Assembly (NCBI RefSeq): GCF_014287585.1
Contig: NZ_JACOOJ010000018.1
Location: 1-64,000, forward strand
DNA: 64,000 nt
Source: Parabacteroides hominis
Lineage (GTDB): Bacteria > Bacteroidota > Bacteroidia > Bacteroidales > Tannerellaceae
Direction: 5' to 3'
Each line of letters begins with the position of its first letter. Positions within the stretch are counted from its first letter, which is position 1. Below the pieces are notes generated by a model, which had not been told where the DNA came from, did not search any database, and saw only the letters and a program-made list of their open reading frames with translations. The position numbers were made by a program, and so were the translations under genes. This document shows, one piece after another, positions 51,527 to 58,974 of the stretch.

Positions 51527-52850
51527 ATATCTTCTTCTGTAAAATACGGAACCAGACGAATGCGACGACTCCTTTCAGCATGCTGGAGATGCTGATTGCC
51601 CACCAGACACCCGCCACACCCAGTCCCAGGGCTGTCAGCCCGATCGCCATCGGAATGCGCAGGCTGTTGAACGTGATACTGATGATGGCTGGCGGAATCG
51701 TACGGCCTGTTCCGTAGAACAATCCCTGCATCGTTATTTCCAACATCATGAACAACATGGAATAGCCGTCGATGCGAAGGAAAACGCCTCCTGCCTCATA
51801 AGCGGCCTTTTCGGGTATGATCAGAGAGAACACTTCGCTGCCGAAGAACACGAAAAGCAGCGTGCAGAAGATTCCGAACAGAGCCGTCATCCGGAGTGTC
51901 GTGTGGTAAGCGCCTAAGACACGTTCTTTTTTCCGGGCGGCATAGTTCTGCGCCACGAACGTACTCAAAGCCGTGCTGAATCCTTGTGAGGTGTTCCAGG
52001 CGATCGCTTCGATCTGTCCGCCGGCCGTCATCGTCATCAGCCCGATATGCCCGCCATAGGTGGATGCCGTGCGCGCCATCATCAGGTTGATAACGGCAAA
52101 CAAGCTGTTCAGCAACGCTACGGGAAGTCCCAACTGGAAGATTCGTTTGCTATAGCGACTTTTCAACCGGATGAGGAATGGAAATCCTCCGAACAGCCGG
52201 TTTCTCTTTTTCAGATAGTAGATAAAAATGGCCAGCACGGTCGCCTCCGACAGCCAGGTCGCACAGGCTGCTCCATCCGTCCCCATCCCGAATCCGAATA
52301 TAAATAGCGGATCGAGCACCATATTCATAATCAATCCGCTGCCGCTGACATAGAACGGGATTTTGCTCAGTCCTGCCGCGTTATAAATTCCTGTGCAGGC
52401 TGCCGACAGGAAAATGAGCGGAAACCCTGTCGCCACAATCCTGAGATAGGACACTGCATGGGCGGAAATATCCGTGTCGAGCTTGAAGAAACCGATGACA
52501 GGATTTGCCAGTACGAACAGCAACAGGCCCCAGCAGATCGAGATAATCAAGGCAATCGTAAGGTTGTGGGAAGCAAAAGCGCGGGCGCCTTCTTCTTCAC
52601 GTGCCCCGATACTTTGTGCCACGCTGACTTCCGCCCCTACCTTATTGAGGTAGGAGATCGAAGTCGTCATCCAGGTCAGGATCCCGACTGCCCCGATAGC
52701 GGCTACTGCTTCGCTACCTAAGCGTCCCACCCAAGCCATGTCGGTGATGCTGTAGGCCATTTGAATAAAAGAGGTCCCCATGATGGGAAGCGCCAGGTTG
52801 AATAGTTGTTTTTTAATAGGCCCTTCCGTCAGATTTTTTGTCCCTTGCAT
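51522..52850 (-). CDS. MATE-family efflux transporter
   Basis: This 442-residue protein has twelve predicted spans in two matching halves (first LFNLALPIMGTSFIQMAYSITDMAWVG broken over spans 1-2; later FQLGLPVALLNSLFAV). It is a MATE exporter of drugs or metabolites driven by Na+ or H+. I prefer the ATG at 52850 (MQGTKNLTEGPIKKQL), since a -7 element (52871-52878) falls inside the longer ORF. A second candidate promoter lies at 52982-53014. The invertible segment at 53131-53333 presently points a third promoter towards it. Confidence 0.9.
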   Translation of the reverse strand: MQGTKNLTEGPIKKQLFNLALPIMGTSFIQMAYSITDMAWVGRLGSEAVAAIGAVGILTWMTTSISYLNKVGAEVSVAQSIGAREEEGARAFASHNLTIALIISICWGLLLFVLANPVIGFFKLDTDISAHAVSYLRIVATGFPLIFLSAACTGIYNAAGLSKIPFYVSGSGLIMNMVLDPLFIFGFGMGTDGAACATWLSEATVLAIFIYYLKKRNRLFGGFPFLIRLKSRYSKRIFQLGLPVALLNSLFAVINLMMARTASTYGGHIGLMTMTAGGQIEAIAWNTSQGFSTALSTFVAQNYAARKKERVLGAYHTTLRMTALFGIFCTLLFVFFGSEVFSLIIPEKAAYEAGGVFLRIDGYSMLFMMLEITMQGLFYGTGRTIPPAIISITFNSLRIPMAIGLTALGLGVAGVWWAISISSMLKGVVAFVWFRILQKKIL

Positions 52851-52981
52851 GTTCGTTTCGTATTTGGCTGCAAAGATACCATTGTTTATGGAAAAAATAA
52901 TTATACTCCCCTCAATCTGGTTATGACGAATGGGGTAATAGTTTACCATCAGTCGCTCCTAAAAAATAGCCTGATTTACCC

Positions 52982-53014
52982 CAAAATTACCCCTGTTTTT
53001 GCAAAATGCCCAAA
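52982..53014 (-). promoter_or_regulatory. Candidate MATE promoter
   Basis: Reverse strand TTTG (53011-53014), 21 bases, TAATTTTG (52982-52989). Confidence 0.5.
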
Positions 53015-53130
53015 ATACGCCAAAACGCTATGCTCATTATCAGTATGTTAGCTTTTCAAAAAGTGGGTATAAAATAAGTCGTTTTAAGATGGTAAAACCC
53101 TGTATTGATGCGGGTTGTAGAGCTGTTTTG

Positions 53131-53168
53131 AAATGACTAATGAAAACGTACGTTTTTTTTAGTCATTT
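53131..53168 (+). repeat. Inverted repeat, left copy
   Basis: A 38-base quasi-palindrome: AAATGACT, AATG, AAAA, CGTACG, eight T, AGTCATTT. It is the exact reverse complement of 53296-53333. The core AAACGTACGT fits ARACGTWCGT, remembered as the core of Bacteroides fragilis invertible promoter repeats. The match stops exactly at 38 bases on both sides. Confidence 0.92.
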
Positions 53169-53169
53169 G

Positions 53170-53200
53170 CAAAGTTATGATTTTGTCTATGATAATCAAA
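53170..53200 (-). promoter_or_regulatory. Promoter inside the invertible segment, facing left
   Basis: Reverse strand TTTG (53197-53200), 19 bases, TAACTTTG (53170-53177): a full match to the Bacteroidetes promoter pattern, one base inside the left repeat. It reads out through the left repeat towards the MATE gene. After inversion it would occupy about 53264-53294 on the forward strand and start roughly 78 bases before the ATG at 53379. Confidence 0.75.
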
Positions 53201-53295
53201 AAATATTGAAGATAATATTTGATATAAACCATTTATTTACAATGCTTACATGAAATTATCCAATTAAAGGTGTAAACCTTATAAAACCTCCCGAA

Positions 53296-53333
53296 AAATG
53301 ACTAAAAAAAACGTACGTTTTCATTAGTCATTT
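53296..53333 (-). repeat. Inverted repeat, right copy
   Basis: Exact reverse complement of the left copy at 53131-53168. The two enclose 127 bases (53169-53295). Confidence 0.92.
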
Positions 53334-53378
53334 TATCAGAGGAAATTATTTCTAATATAAATTTCAAACATCAGGATC

Positions 53379-54185
53379 ATGGCAAAAAAAGTCAAACCAG
53401 GCAAACTCCGGGGCAACACGAACCCGAACAACCTAACAGCCGATGAAAACGATTATACGCTCAGTATAATCGGCGGCATGAGCTACGATTTGGATCAGTT
53501 GGGGCAACTGGTCGTTCAGGACGGGACGACAACCGACTCCAAAGAACAAATCATCCGAAATTTCCGCCTTATTGCAGAAAAGGGTATCGAAATGGGATTG
53601 ATGGGCAACAACATCAACTACGAGTACTTCCGCCTCGCGTTCGGCGTAAAAGGCGTCTTCAACTCTGCCAACGAAGCCTTTATGCGGCCTAAGCACGAGG
53701 TCACCGCCTCGATGTCCGTAGGACCGGACGTAAGGAAGGCGATGGAAGAGACAATGGTGGAAAACATGGGGCCCGCCCAGCATTACGCCCAGATGGACAC
53801 TATCATCAACACCGTGAACGGCGAAGTAAACAAGAGTGTCACTTCCGCACAGGTGCTCGAAGTGAAAGGCGTTAACCTCCCGATCAAAGGCGACGACCCC
53901 TCGGTCGGCATCTACCTTCAGCAGGTGGGCGAACCGGACAACACCCGCATCAAGGCTACCGTTATCCTGAACAATGAGCCGAAACGCCTGATGTTCATGG
54001 TTCCCGGAGGGTTGGTGATAAATGAGATGTACCAGTTGGTGCATATCACGCAGGCAAGCGCAAGCGGTAACACGACACAGTTGTTGAAATCGCCTCGCAC
54101 AGCCTTTAGCAACACGCAGTTGAAATGCACCGACGGTACACTAATTCCCAATGGGGGAGAAGAGGAACGCCCAGGCGAATTATAA
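53379..54185 (+). CDS. HU-like DNA-binding / DUF4469 domain protein
   Basis: This 268-residue protein has no signal peptide. Its N-terminal part (about 25-130; NDYTLSIIGGMSYDLDQL, NFRLIAEKGIEMG) resembles the HU-like domain of the Bacteroides Bvu_2165 family. The C-terminal part (about 150-250; LPIKGDDPSVGIYLQQVG, VPGGLVINEMYQLVH) resembles DUF4469. The basic start MAKKVKPGKLRG would suit nucleic-acid contact. It is the first gene after the invertible segment and is probably co-transcribed with the large secreted protein. A regulatory or nucleoid role is possible but unproven. Confidence 0.75.
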   Translation: MAKKVKPGKLRGNTNPNNLTADENDYTLSIIGGMSYDLDQLGQLVVQDGTTTDSKEQIIRNFRLIAEKGIEMGLMGNNINYEYFRLAFGVKGVFNSANEAFMRPKHEVTASMSVGPDVRKAMEETMVENMGPAQHYAQMDTIINTVNGEVNKSVTSAQVLEVKGVNLPIKGDDPSVGIYLQQVGEPDNTRIKATVILNNEPKRLMFMVPGGLVINEMYQLVHITQASASGNTTQLLKSPRTAFSNTQLKCTDGTLIPNGGEEERPGEL

Positions 54186-54208
54186 CTGCCTGTAGAGGTA
54201 TCTTTTTA

Positions 54209-54352
54209 ATGGGTATATCCATCTGCCTAAGCATGGATATACCTATTAAGCTAAGCATGGATACCCCAATTCACCTAAGCATTGGTATACCTATTCAAGT
54301 AAGGATTGATATACCTATTATTAAAAAACAAATTTATATCATACAAGAATAA
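54209..54352 (+). CDS. Candidate 47-residue repeat peptide coupled to the next gene
   Basis: The ORF starts with ATG at 54209, after AGAGG 11 bases upstream, and ends at TAA 54350-54352. The stop shares its last base with the next ATG (TAATG). The peptide is built of eight-residue units (LSMDIPIK, LSMDTPIH, LSIGIPIQ, VRIDIPII), because the 24-base DNA repeat keeps frame. It could be a leader peptide that couples translation of the secreted protein, or an accident of the repeat. There is no known relative I can name. Confidence 0.35.
   Translation: MGISICLSMDIPIKLSMDTPIHLSIGIPIQVRIDIPIIKKQIYIIQE
54211..54320 (+). repeat. 24-bp tandem repeat, about 4.6 units
   Basis: Units at 54211-54234, 54235-54258, 54259-54282, 54283-54306 and a partial fifth. 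The shared core is GGATATACC then CCTAAGCAT or its variants. The GGTATATCC / GGATATACC / GGTATACC blocks are self-complementary and could form alternative RNA stems in the leader of the secreted protein gene. Copy number may vary between strains. Confidence 0.85.
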
Positions 54353-57051
54353 TGAAAACAAACAACATCCAAACAATCCGTAAGGCAATGGCACTTCTTT
54401 TCGCCATCGCTTTTTTTCATGCCAGCGCGGGGGCGCAAGGTACAAATAAACAACTTGACATTAATGATGGCTGTATTACGATTACCGATCAAGGGTATAA
54501 ACAAGGTGACGATATTGATATAACCCCGTATACCGGTGCTTATACCATAATTCAAACGGATGCTGATAACAGTACCAGTGATTCGATCCAAATACTGAGT
54601 AGCCCTGCAGGTGGTACTGATATCACATTGGAAGGGGTGAATATTAAGATTGAGGAAGAAAGATTATCCCCTATTTCTTTATCTGCTGGTACAACAGTGA
54701 ATTTGACGTTGGGAAACAAGGAGAATAAACTGATTTCTGATGCTCCTGGAGTGCGTGTCCGGCCGGGTGCGACTCTGACGGTCAAAGGAAATGGAAAATT
54801 GAATATTAAAGGTCTAAGTAATGGTGGAGCTTGTATTGGTGGAGATAGGGATGAGACCTGTGGCAAAGTAACGGTTGAGAGCGGGACTTTATTGCTTCAG
54901 TCTAATGGATATGGAGCTGGTATCGGAGTCGGCAATGGAGCAAATGCAAAAAATGCAGGTGAAATAACCATCAACGGCGGTTACGTTGAAGTGAAAGGAT
55001 ATGATATAGGGGGAGCTGCCGGTATCGGTGGCGGCGGTAACGGTTCTAATAACGGAGGCTATGGTGGTACGATCACGATCAACGGAGGGACCGTGATTGC
55101 TGAAGGTTCAGGCGAGGGTGCCGGTATTGGTGGCGGAAACGCTGGTGATGGCGGAATAATAACCATTACCGGAGGTAAAGTGGTGGCTACCGGAGGTGAG
55201 TTTTATAGTTCAGCCGGTTCCGGCATTGGCTTTGGTGGTAGGGGCGGCAGCACTGCAACGATAACTATAACCGGAGGAGTGGTGACGGCCACAGGGAAAG
55301 GAAGTATGAAGGGCATAAACGGAACGGCTACGATAACCGGCGATCCTGTTATTTTTGCAAACAGTATAGATCAAACCAATAAAAATGCTTGGGAGGGTAT
55401 TATTGTAGAGGGTAATACTGGACAGGTCTATGGAGACCAGACTCTCACGTCTAACTTCAAGATCGGTAAAGATACGACACTGACAATTCCTGCGGGAACG
55501 ACTTTAACGCTGAATACGGGGGTCTACCTGACTAATATCGGTACGCTTAAGAATGACGGGACATTGACTAATGCTGGGACGATCCGGACTGCTGGGACGA
55601 TAAGCGAGAGAGATAAGCTGACAGGTACGATAATAGATCTGGTGCTTTTAGAGAACAATATGGTAGAGGCAATAGATGATCAGACCTATACCGGCTCAGT
55701 GATCGAACCGGCGATTACTCTTAATTCGTATACGGAAATTACGGATTATACCTTTGCGTACAGTGACAACACCAATGCGGGAACAGGGAAGGTTACAGTT
55801 ACTCCGTCCGAATTGGGTGCATTGTATGGGGATCCGGTAGAGGTAACCTTCAACATCAACCCGGCAGGACTGACTGTTACTCCGAAGTCCGGTCAAGTCC
55901 TTTATAGAGGAGAGCCGGTACTTTACGATTATACGGGAGCAATAGGAGGGGATACTCCTTCGTTGACGGGTGCACTGGCTTTGACGGATGGCGGTAGCGG
56001 CACTTGGACAATAGAGATGGGAACGCTTGCTTCGGATGACAATAACTATACGCCAGTGTTGAATCTTGCGGGTGTTACTTTCACCTATATCGATCAAGAT
56101 CCCGCATCGGTGGATGTTACTTTGACTCCGGACGGTAATGACGGTTGGCATAAGAGCGAGATTACCTTTAAGGCTGATAATTTCGAAGCAGCTCTGACCG
56201 GAAGCTCCGACTTGAAGTCTACGCCTGCCTATGGTGAAAGTTTTGTTTGGGACACCGATGGCAGCTACACCCTCACCTATAACTTGCGTCGCACGACGAC
56301 ACAGGTCGTGTATGGAAAGACGGCAAACGTGAAGCTCGACAAGACAGCCCCGATACTTACCGCCCAGGTCAACAATCTGGCGTACACTCTCACTTTCAGT
56401 GATGCAACCAGCGGTGTCAAGACATTGAAAGTCGATGGAGATGTTATTCCTCTTGTACCCGGCGCAACTACCTATAGCAGTACTGGTTCCTCTGGCACGC
56501 ATACCGCTGTCGTCACCGACGTGGCTGGTAACCAGACGAGCATCCCGCTGGTGTTGAGGGCTTACGTCCCGCCGGTTACCACTTACTACACCGTCACTCT
56601 ACCTTCAGTGAAAGGCGTGACGCTTAGTAAACGTCCCGGTGACTACACGGTCGAAGAGGGCTACAACTTCACTTTCACTCTGACGCTCGATGCTGGGTAT
56701 GACCTTTCCGTCCCGAAAGTCACGACCAGCCGTGGCGAGACGCTTGAAGCGGATGCCAACGGTCGCTATCGCATCAGCAACGTAGAGGAAGACATTACCG
56801 TCTCTATCACCGGTATTGTCCTGAACGAGGACCCGACAGCAAATGCGGAGATCGAAGGAGATATATGGGTGAGAGCAGCCGGTTCTACCTTATATATATA
56901 CACTCCGAAAGAAGAAAGGGTTTCTGTTTATACTCTCACCGGATATCTGCTGAAGCAACAACGGGTGACGGGAAGTGCGGAGATCGGAATGCCGGCTGGG
57001 TTGTATATGGTCCGAGTGGCGGACAAGGTGTATAAAGTGGTGATACGGTAA
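54352..57051 (+). CDS. Large secreted surface protein with sorting-type C-terminus
   Basis: The product is 899 residues, with a signal peptide (KAMALLFAIAFFHASAGAQG). Residues about 35-330 form a Gly- and Thr-rich region with repeats such as GAGIGGGNAGDGG, TITINGGTV and TITGGKVVATGG, which look like a parallel beta-helix. Then come MBG- and Ig-like modules (about 410-690) and a YTVTLPSVKG module (about 745-825). The C-terminal 60 residues (LYIYTPKEERVSVYTLTGYL, AGLYMVRVADKVYKVVIR) resemble T9SS sorting domains or DUF6383 of Parabacteroides surface proteins. It is a candidate adhesin or surface-layer component, lying downstream of the invertible promoter. Confidence 0.8.
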   Translation: MKTNNIQTIRKAMALLFAIAFFHASAGAQGTNKQLDINDGCITITDQGYKQGDDIDITPYTGAYTIIQTDADNSTSDSIQILSSPAGGTDITLEGVNIKIEEERLSPISLSAGTTVNLTLGNKENKLISDAPGVRVRPGATLTVKGNGKLNIKGLSNGGACIGGDRDETCGKVTVESGTLLLQSNGYGAGIGVGNGANAKNAGEITINGGYVEVKGYDIGGAAGIGGGGNGSNNGGYGGTITINGGTVIAEGSGEGAGIGGGNAGDGGIITITGGKVVATGGEFYSSAGSGIGFGGRGGSTATITITGGVVTATGKGSMKGINGTATITGDPVIFANSIDQTNKNAWEGIIVEGNTGQVYGDQTLTSNFKIGKDTTLTIPAGTTLTLNTGVYLTNIGTLKNDGTLTNAGTIRTAGTISERDKLTGTIIDLVLLENNMVEAIDDQTYTGSVIEPAITLNSYTEITDYTFAYSDNTNAGTGKVTVTPSELGALYGDPVEVTFNINPAGLTVTPKSGQVLYRGEPVLYDYTGAIGGDTPSLTGALALTDGGSGTWTIEMGTLASDDNNYTPVLNLAGVTFTYIDQDPASVDVTLTPDGNDGWHKSEITFKADNFEAALTGSSDLKSTPAYGESFVWDTDGSYTLTYNLRRTTTQVVYGKTANVKLDKTAPILTAQVNNLAYTLTFSDATSGVKTLKVDGDVIPLVPGATTYSSTGSSGTHTAVVTDVAGNQTSIPLVLRAYVPPVTTYYTVTLPSVKGVTLSKRPGDYTVEEGYNFTFTLTLDAGYDLSVPKVTTSRGETLEADANGRYRISNVEEDITVSITGIVLNEDPTANAEIEGDIWVRAAGSTLYIYTPKEERVSVYTLTGYLLKQQRVTGSAEIGMPAGLYMVRVADKVYKVVIR

Positions 57052-57108
57052 TTGTCTTGTTTCCGCATCAGGTGCGGGAACAGGGATTATTATTAAGACG
57101 CATAAAAC

Positions 57109-57157
57109 AAAGCCGGATTCCTGAATGGGATTAAAACCCACGAAGGAATCCGGCTTT
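57109..57157. terminator. Bidirectional terminator
   Basis: A perfect 14-bp stem AAAGCCGGATTCCT / AGGAATCCGGCTTT with a 21-base loop between convergent genes. Confidence 0.85.
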
Positions 57158-57213
57158 GCTATTTTATTAATCCGGCTGTTTCAGCAGGCGGCAAAAGAGA
57201 GCCAATGGCTTTA

Positions 57214-58968
57214 TCAGAAATTGATGTTTACCCCGATCATCGCGCTGAAACTCTGCATCGGATAGCCGTAATAGAGTTCGTATTTCTGGAACAGGACATT
57301 GTTCAGTTTCAGATACAGTCCGAAGGTGTCGTTCAGGGTGTAGGAACCGGTCAGGTTGAGTTCGTTGATGTTTTTCATCTTTTCTCCTTCCGGTATTCCT
57401 AAGAAAGCCTTACGTCCGGTTGCTAAATAATAATCCAAAGAAGCAGTTACCTGGCTGATCGGGCGGACGGTGATGCCGGCTGTCAATTCCATTTCGGGTT
57501 TGCCGTAAGCAGCTCCGATATCATCGACGTTCCAATTATTGTAAACACCTTTCAGGTTGATGTCGAATAATTGCTGATAGCTATATTTCAGATTGACACC
57601 GCCGAACGCATGTTTTGCATTTGCTTGCAAAGCTCTGCTGGTATTGGCAAAAATATCGCCTTGCGCACTTGGAGCAAGGAGTGTCGGAGCAAAGAAAACT
57701 TCATCACTCGTGATCTTATATCCTCCGAATACATCAAACCAGAAGCCGGGAGCGATACCGCTTCTGATACCGACCGTTCCATCCAGATAGTTGCGGGAGG
57801 GAAGCAGTTCCATCGCCGGGTTGATATAGCGGTTGACCTGGGAAATATCGTACATACTGTTGGAGTACAGCTTGCCGCCGGCAACGAGGTAGAGCTGTGT
57901 TTTATCGGCAACTTCCACATCGGCCGTGATATTCGGTGAAGCCATAAACTTGCTGTTGTCACCGGTCACGAACATGATGTTCGCACCTAACTTTAGATTC
58001 CAGTTGTCTCCCGACACCTTATAATAAGGTGAAAGGGTTGCTTCGGCATGGTTCTCAAATTCCAGATATTCCTGTCCGCCCATTGTCGGCAGGCTGTAAT
58101 TGAAGTATTCTACGTTACCCCCTAATCCGATGCGCTGCTCACCGCCGAAACGGGCGTTCAGGTCGAACTTGACGTCGAAGGTATGTTCCGTGGGTCCGTC
58201 CTGTTCCTTGCTTAACGCATATTTATGGGAGAAGTTGGTATATCCGAGATCCAGAAGGTAGCCGACAGGAGCGTCTTCTTTCGATTCGACTCCGATCTTT
58301 GCCTGGATAGCCTGGTTTACCTGATTGGTTTCACGGTCGAAAGCGGCTGGGTCCAGCGTGACTGACGATTCGGGACTGGGAACAGGTGCTCCGTAGTAGT
58401 TGAATGCGGAGTATCCGTATTTAAGCCCCATGTCCAGCGACATTTTGTCAAACACATGTTTGAAGTTGAGGCCGCCTAAGTTGTCGTTCAACTTAGCTTT
58501 TACTTTATCATCATATATCTCGATATATTTCACCTTCCCGTTCGTCGAGCGATGGGAGAACCAGATATTCAGCTTGTCCTTGTCCGTGCTCAGGATATGA
58601 TAGCCGAGGTCGCCGTTCAGGTTCAGATACGTGCCGCCGCCGAAGTTGAAATAACCGCGGCGTTTGTTGTACTGGATATCCGTCATGATATTGCCTGAGG
58701 GCAGGAGGCTGATTTCCTTCTCCGGATCGGTCGGGACGGTGAAAGTCGCGTAGTCGATCGGCATCTTCTTGACAACCGGTTCTTTGATGACTGGCAATGT
58801 GTTCACTTTGCTGGCATCCTGTACGGTCGGGTCATATTCGCGTTCGAGCGTCATTTCCCGGTTCAGGTCTTTTTCCTTCGTCTTGTCTTCCTGTGCGCTG
58901 ACGGTTGCGACGCTTCCCAAGAGGGCCATCACGCACAATGCTTTGATGTTATATATTGTCTTCATCAC
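57214..58968 (-). CDS. Outer-membrane beta-barrel (TonB-receptor-like)
   Basis: This 584-residue protein has a signal peptide (MMKTIYNIKALCVMALLGSVATVSAQ). An N-terminal region (about 27-95) includes LEREYDPTVQDASKVN, then a long series of alternating strands, and it ends in GVNINF, the terminal Phe typical of outer-membrane barrels. It is shorter than full TonB-dependent receptors and shows no clear plug. Its gene lies six bases after that of the giant TPR protein, so the two are likely one complex. The cargo is unknown. Confidence 0.8.
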   Translation of the reverse strand: MMKTIYNIKALCVMALLGSVATVSAQEDKTKEKDLNREMTLEREYDPTVQDASKVNTLPVIKEPVVKKMPIDYATFTVPTDPEKEISLLPSGNIMTDIQYNKRRGYFNFGGGTYLNLNGDLGYHILSTDKDKLNIWFSHRSTNGKVKYIEIYDDKVKAKLNDNLGGLNFKHVFDKMSLDMGLKYGYSAFNYYGAPVPSPESSVTLDPAAFDRETNQVNQAIQAKIGVESKEDAPVGYLLDLGYTNFSHKYALSKEQDGPTEHTFDVKFDLNARFGGEQRIGLGGNVEYFNYSLPTMGGQEYLEFENHAEATLSPYYKVSGDNWNLKLGANIMFVTGDNSKFMASPNITADVEVADKTQLYLVAGGKLYSNSMYDISQVNRYINPAMELLPSRNYLDGTVGIRSGIAPGFWFDVFGGYKITSDEVFFAPTLLAPSAQGDIFANTSRALQANAKHAFGGVNLKYSYQQLFDINLKGVYNNWNVDDIGAAYGKPEMELTAGITVRPISQVTASLDYYLATGRKAFLGIPEGEKMKNINELNLTGSYTLNDTFGLYLKLNNVLFQKYELYYGYPMQSFSAMIGVNINF

Positions 58969-58974
58969 TTCTTC

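Larger units (their letters stand above)
52851..53378. other. 528-base regulatory region between MATE and the HU-like gene
   Basis: No gene was found. It holds two candidate reverse-strand promoters for the MATE gene (52871-52878; 52982-53014) and a pair of 38-bp inverted repeats (53131-53168, 53296-53333). Inside them lies a third reverse-strand promoter (53170-53200). No forward-strand TAnnTTTG was seen before the gene at 53379, which suggests that in this orientation the forward genes are off. Confidence 0.75.

Noticed and set aside
53131..53333. Insertion sequence or miniature transposon ends
   Set aside because: The arms are internally palindromic, have no flanking target duplication, and enclose a promoter in place of a transposase; an invertible promoter explains them better.
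54211..54320. CRISPR array
   Set aside because: The 24-bp units are contiguous and diverged, without spacers.
55696..56502. 268-codon reverse ORF opposite the secreted surface protein
   Set aside because: Shadow of the surface-protein gene; it has no signal peptide, motif or promoter.
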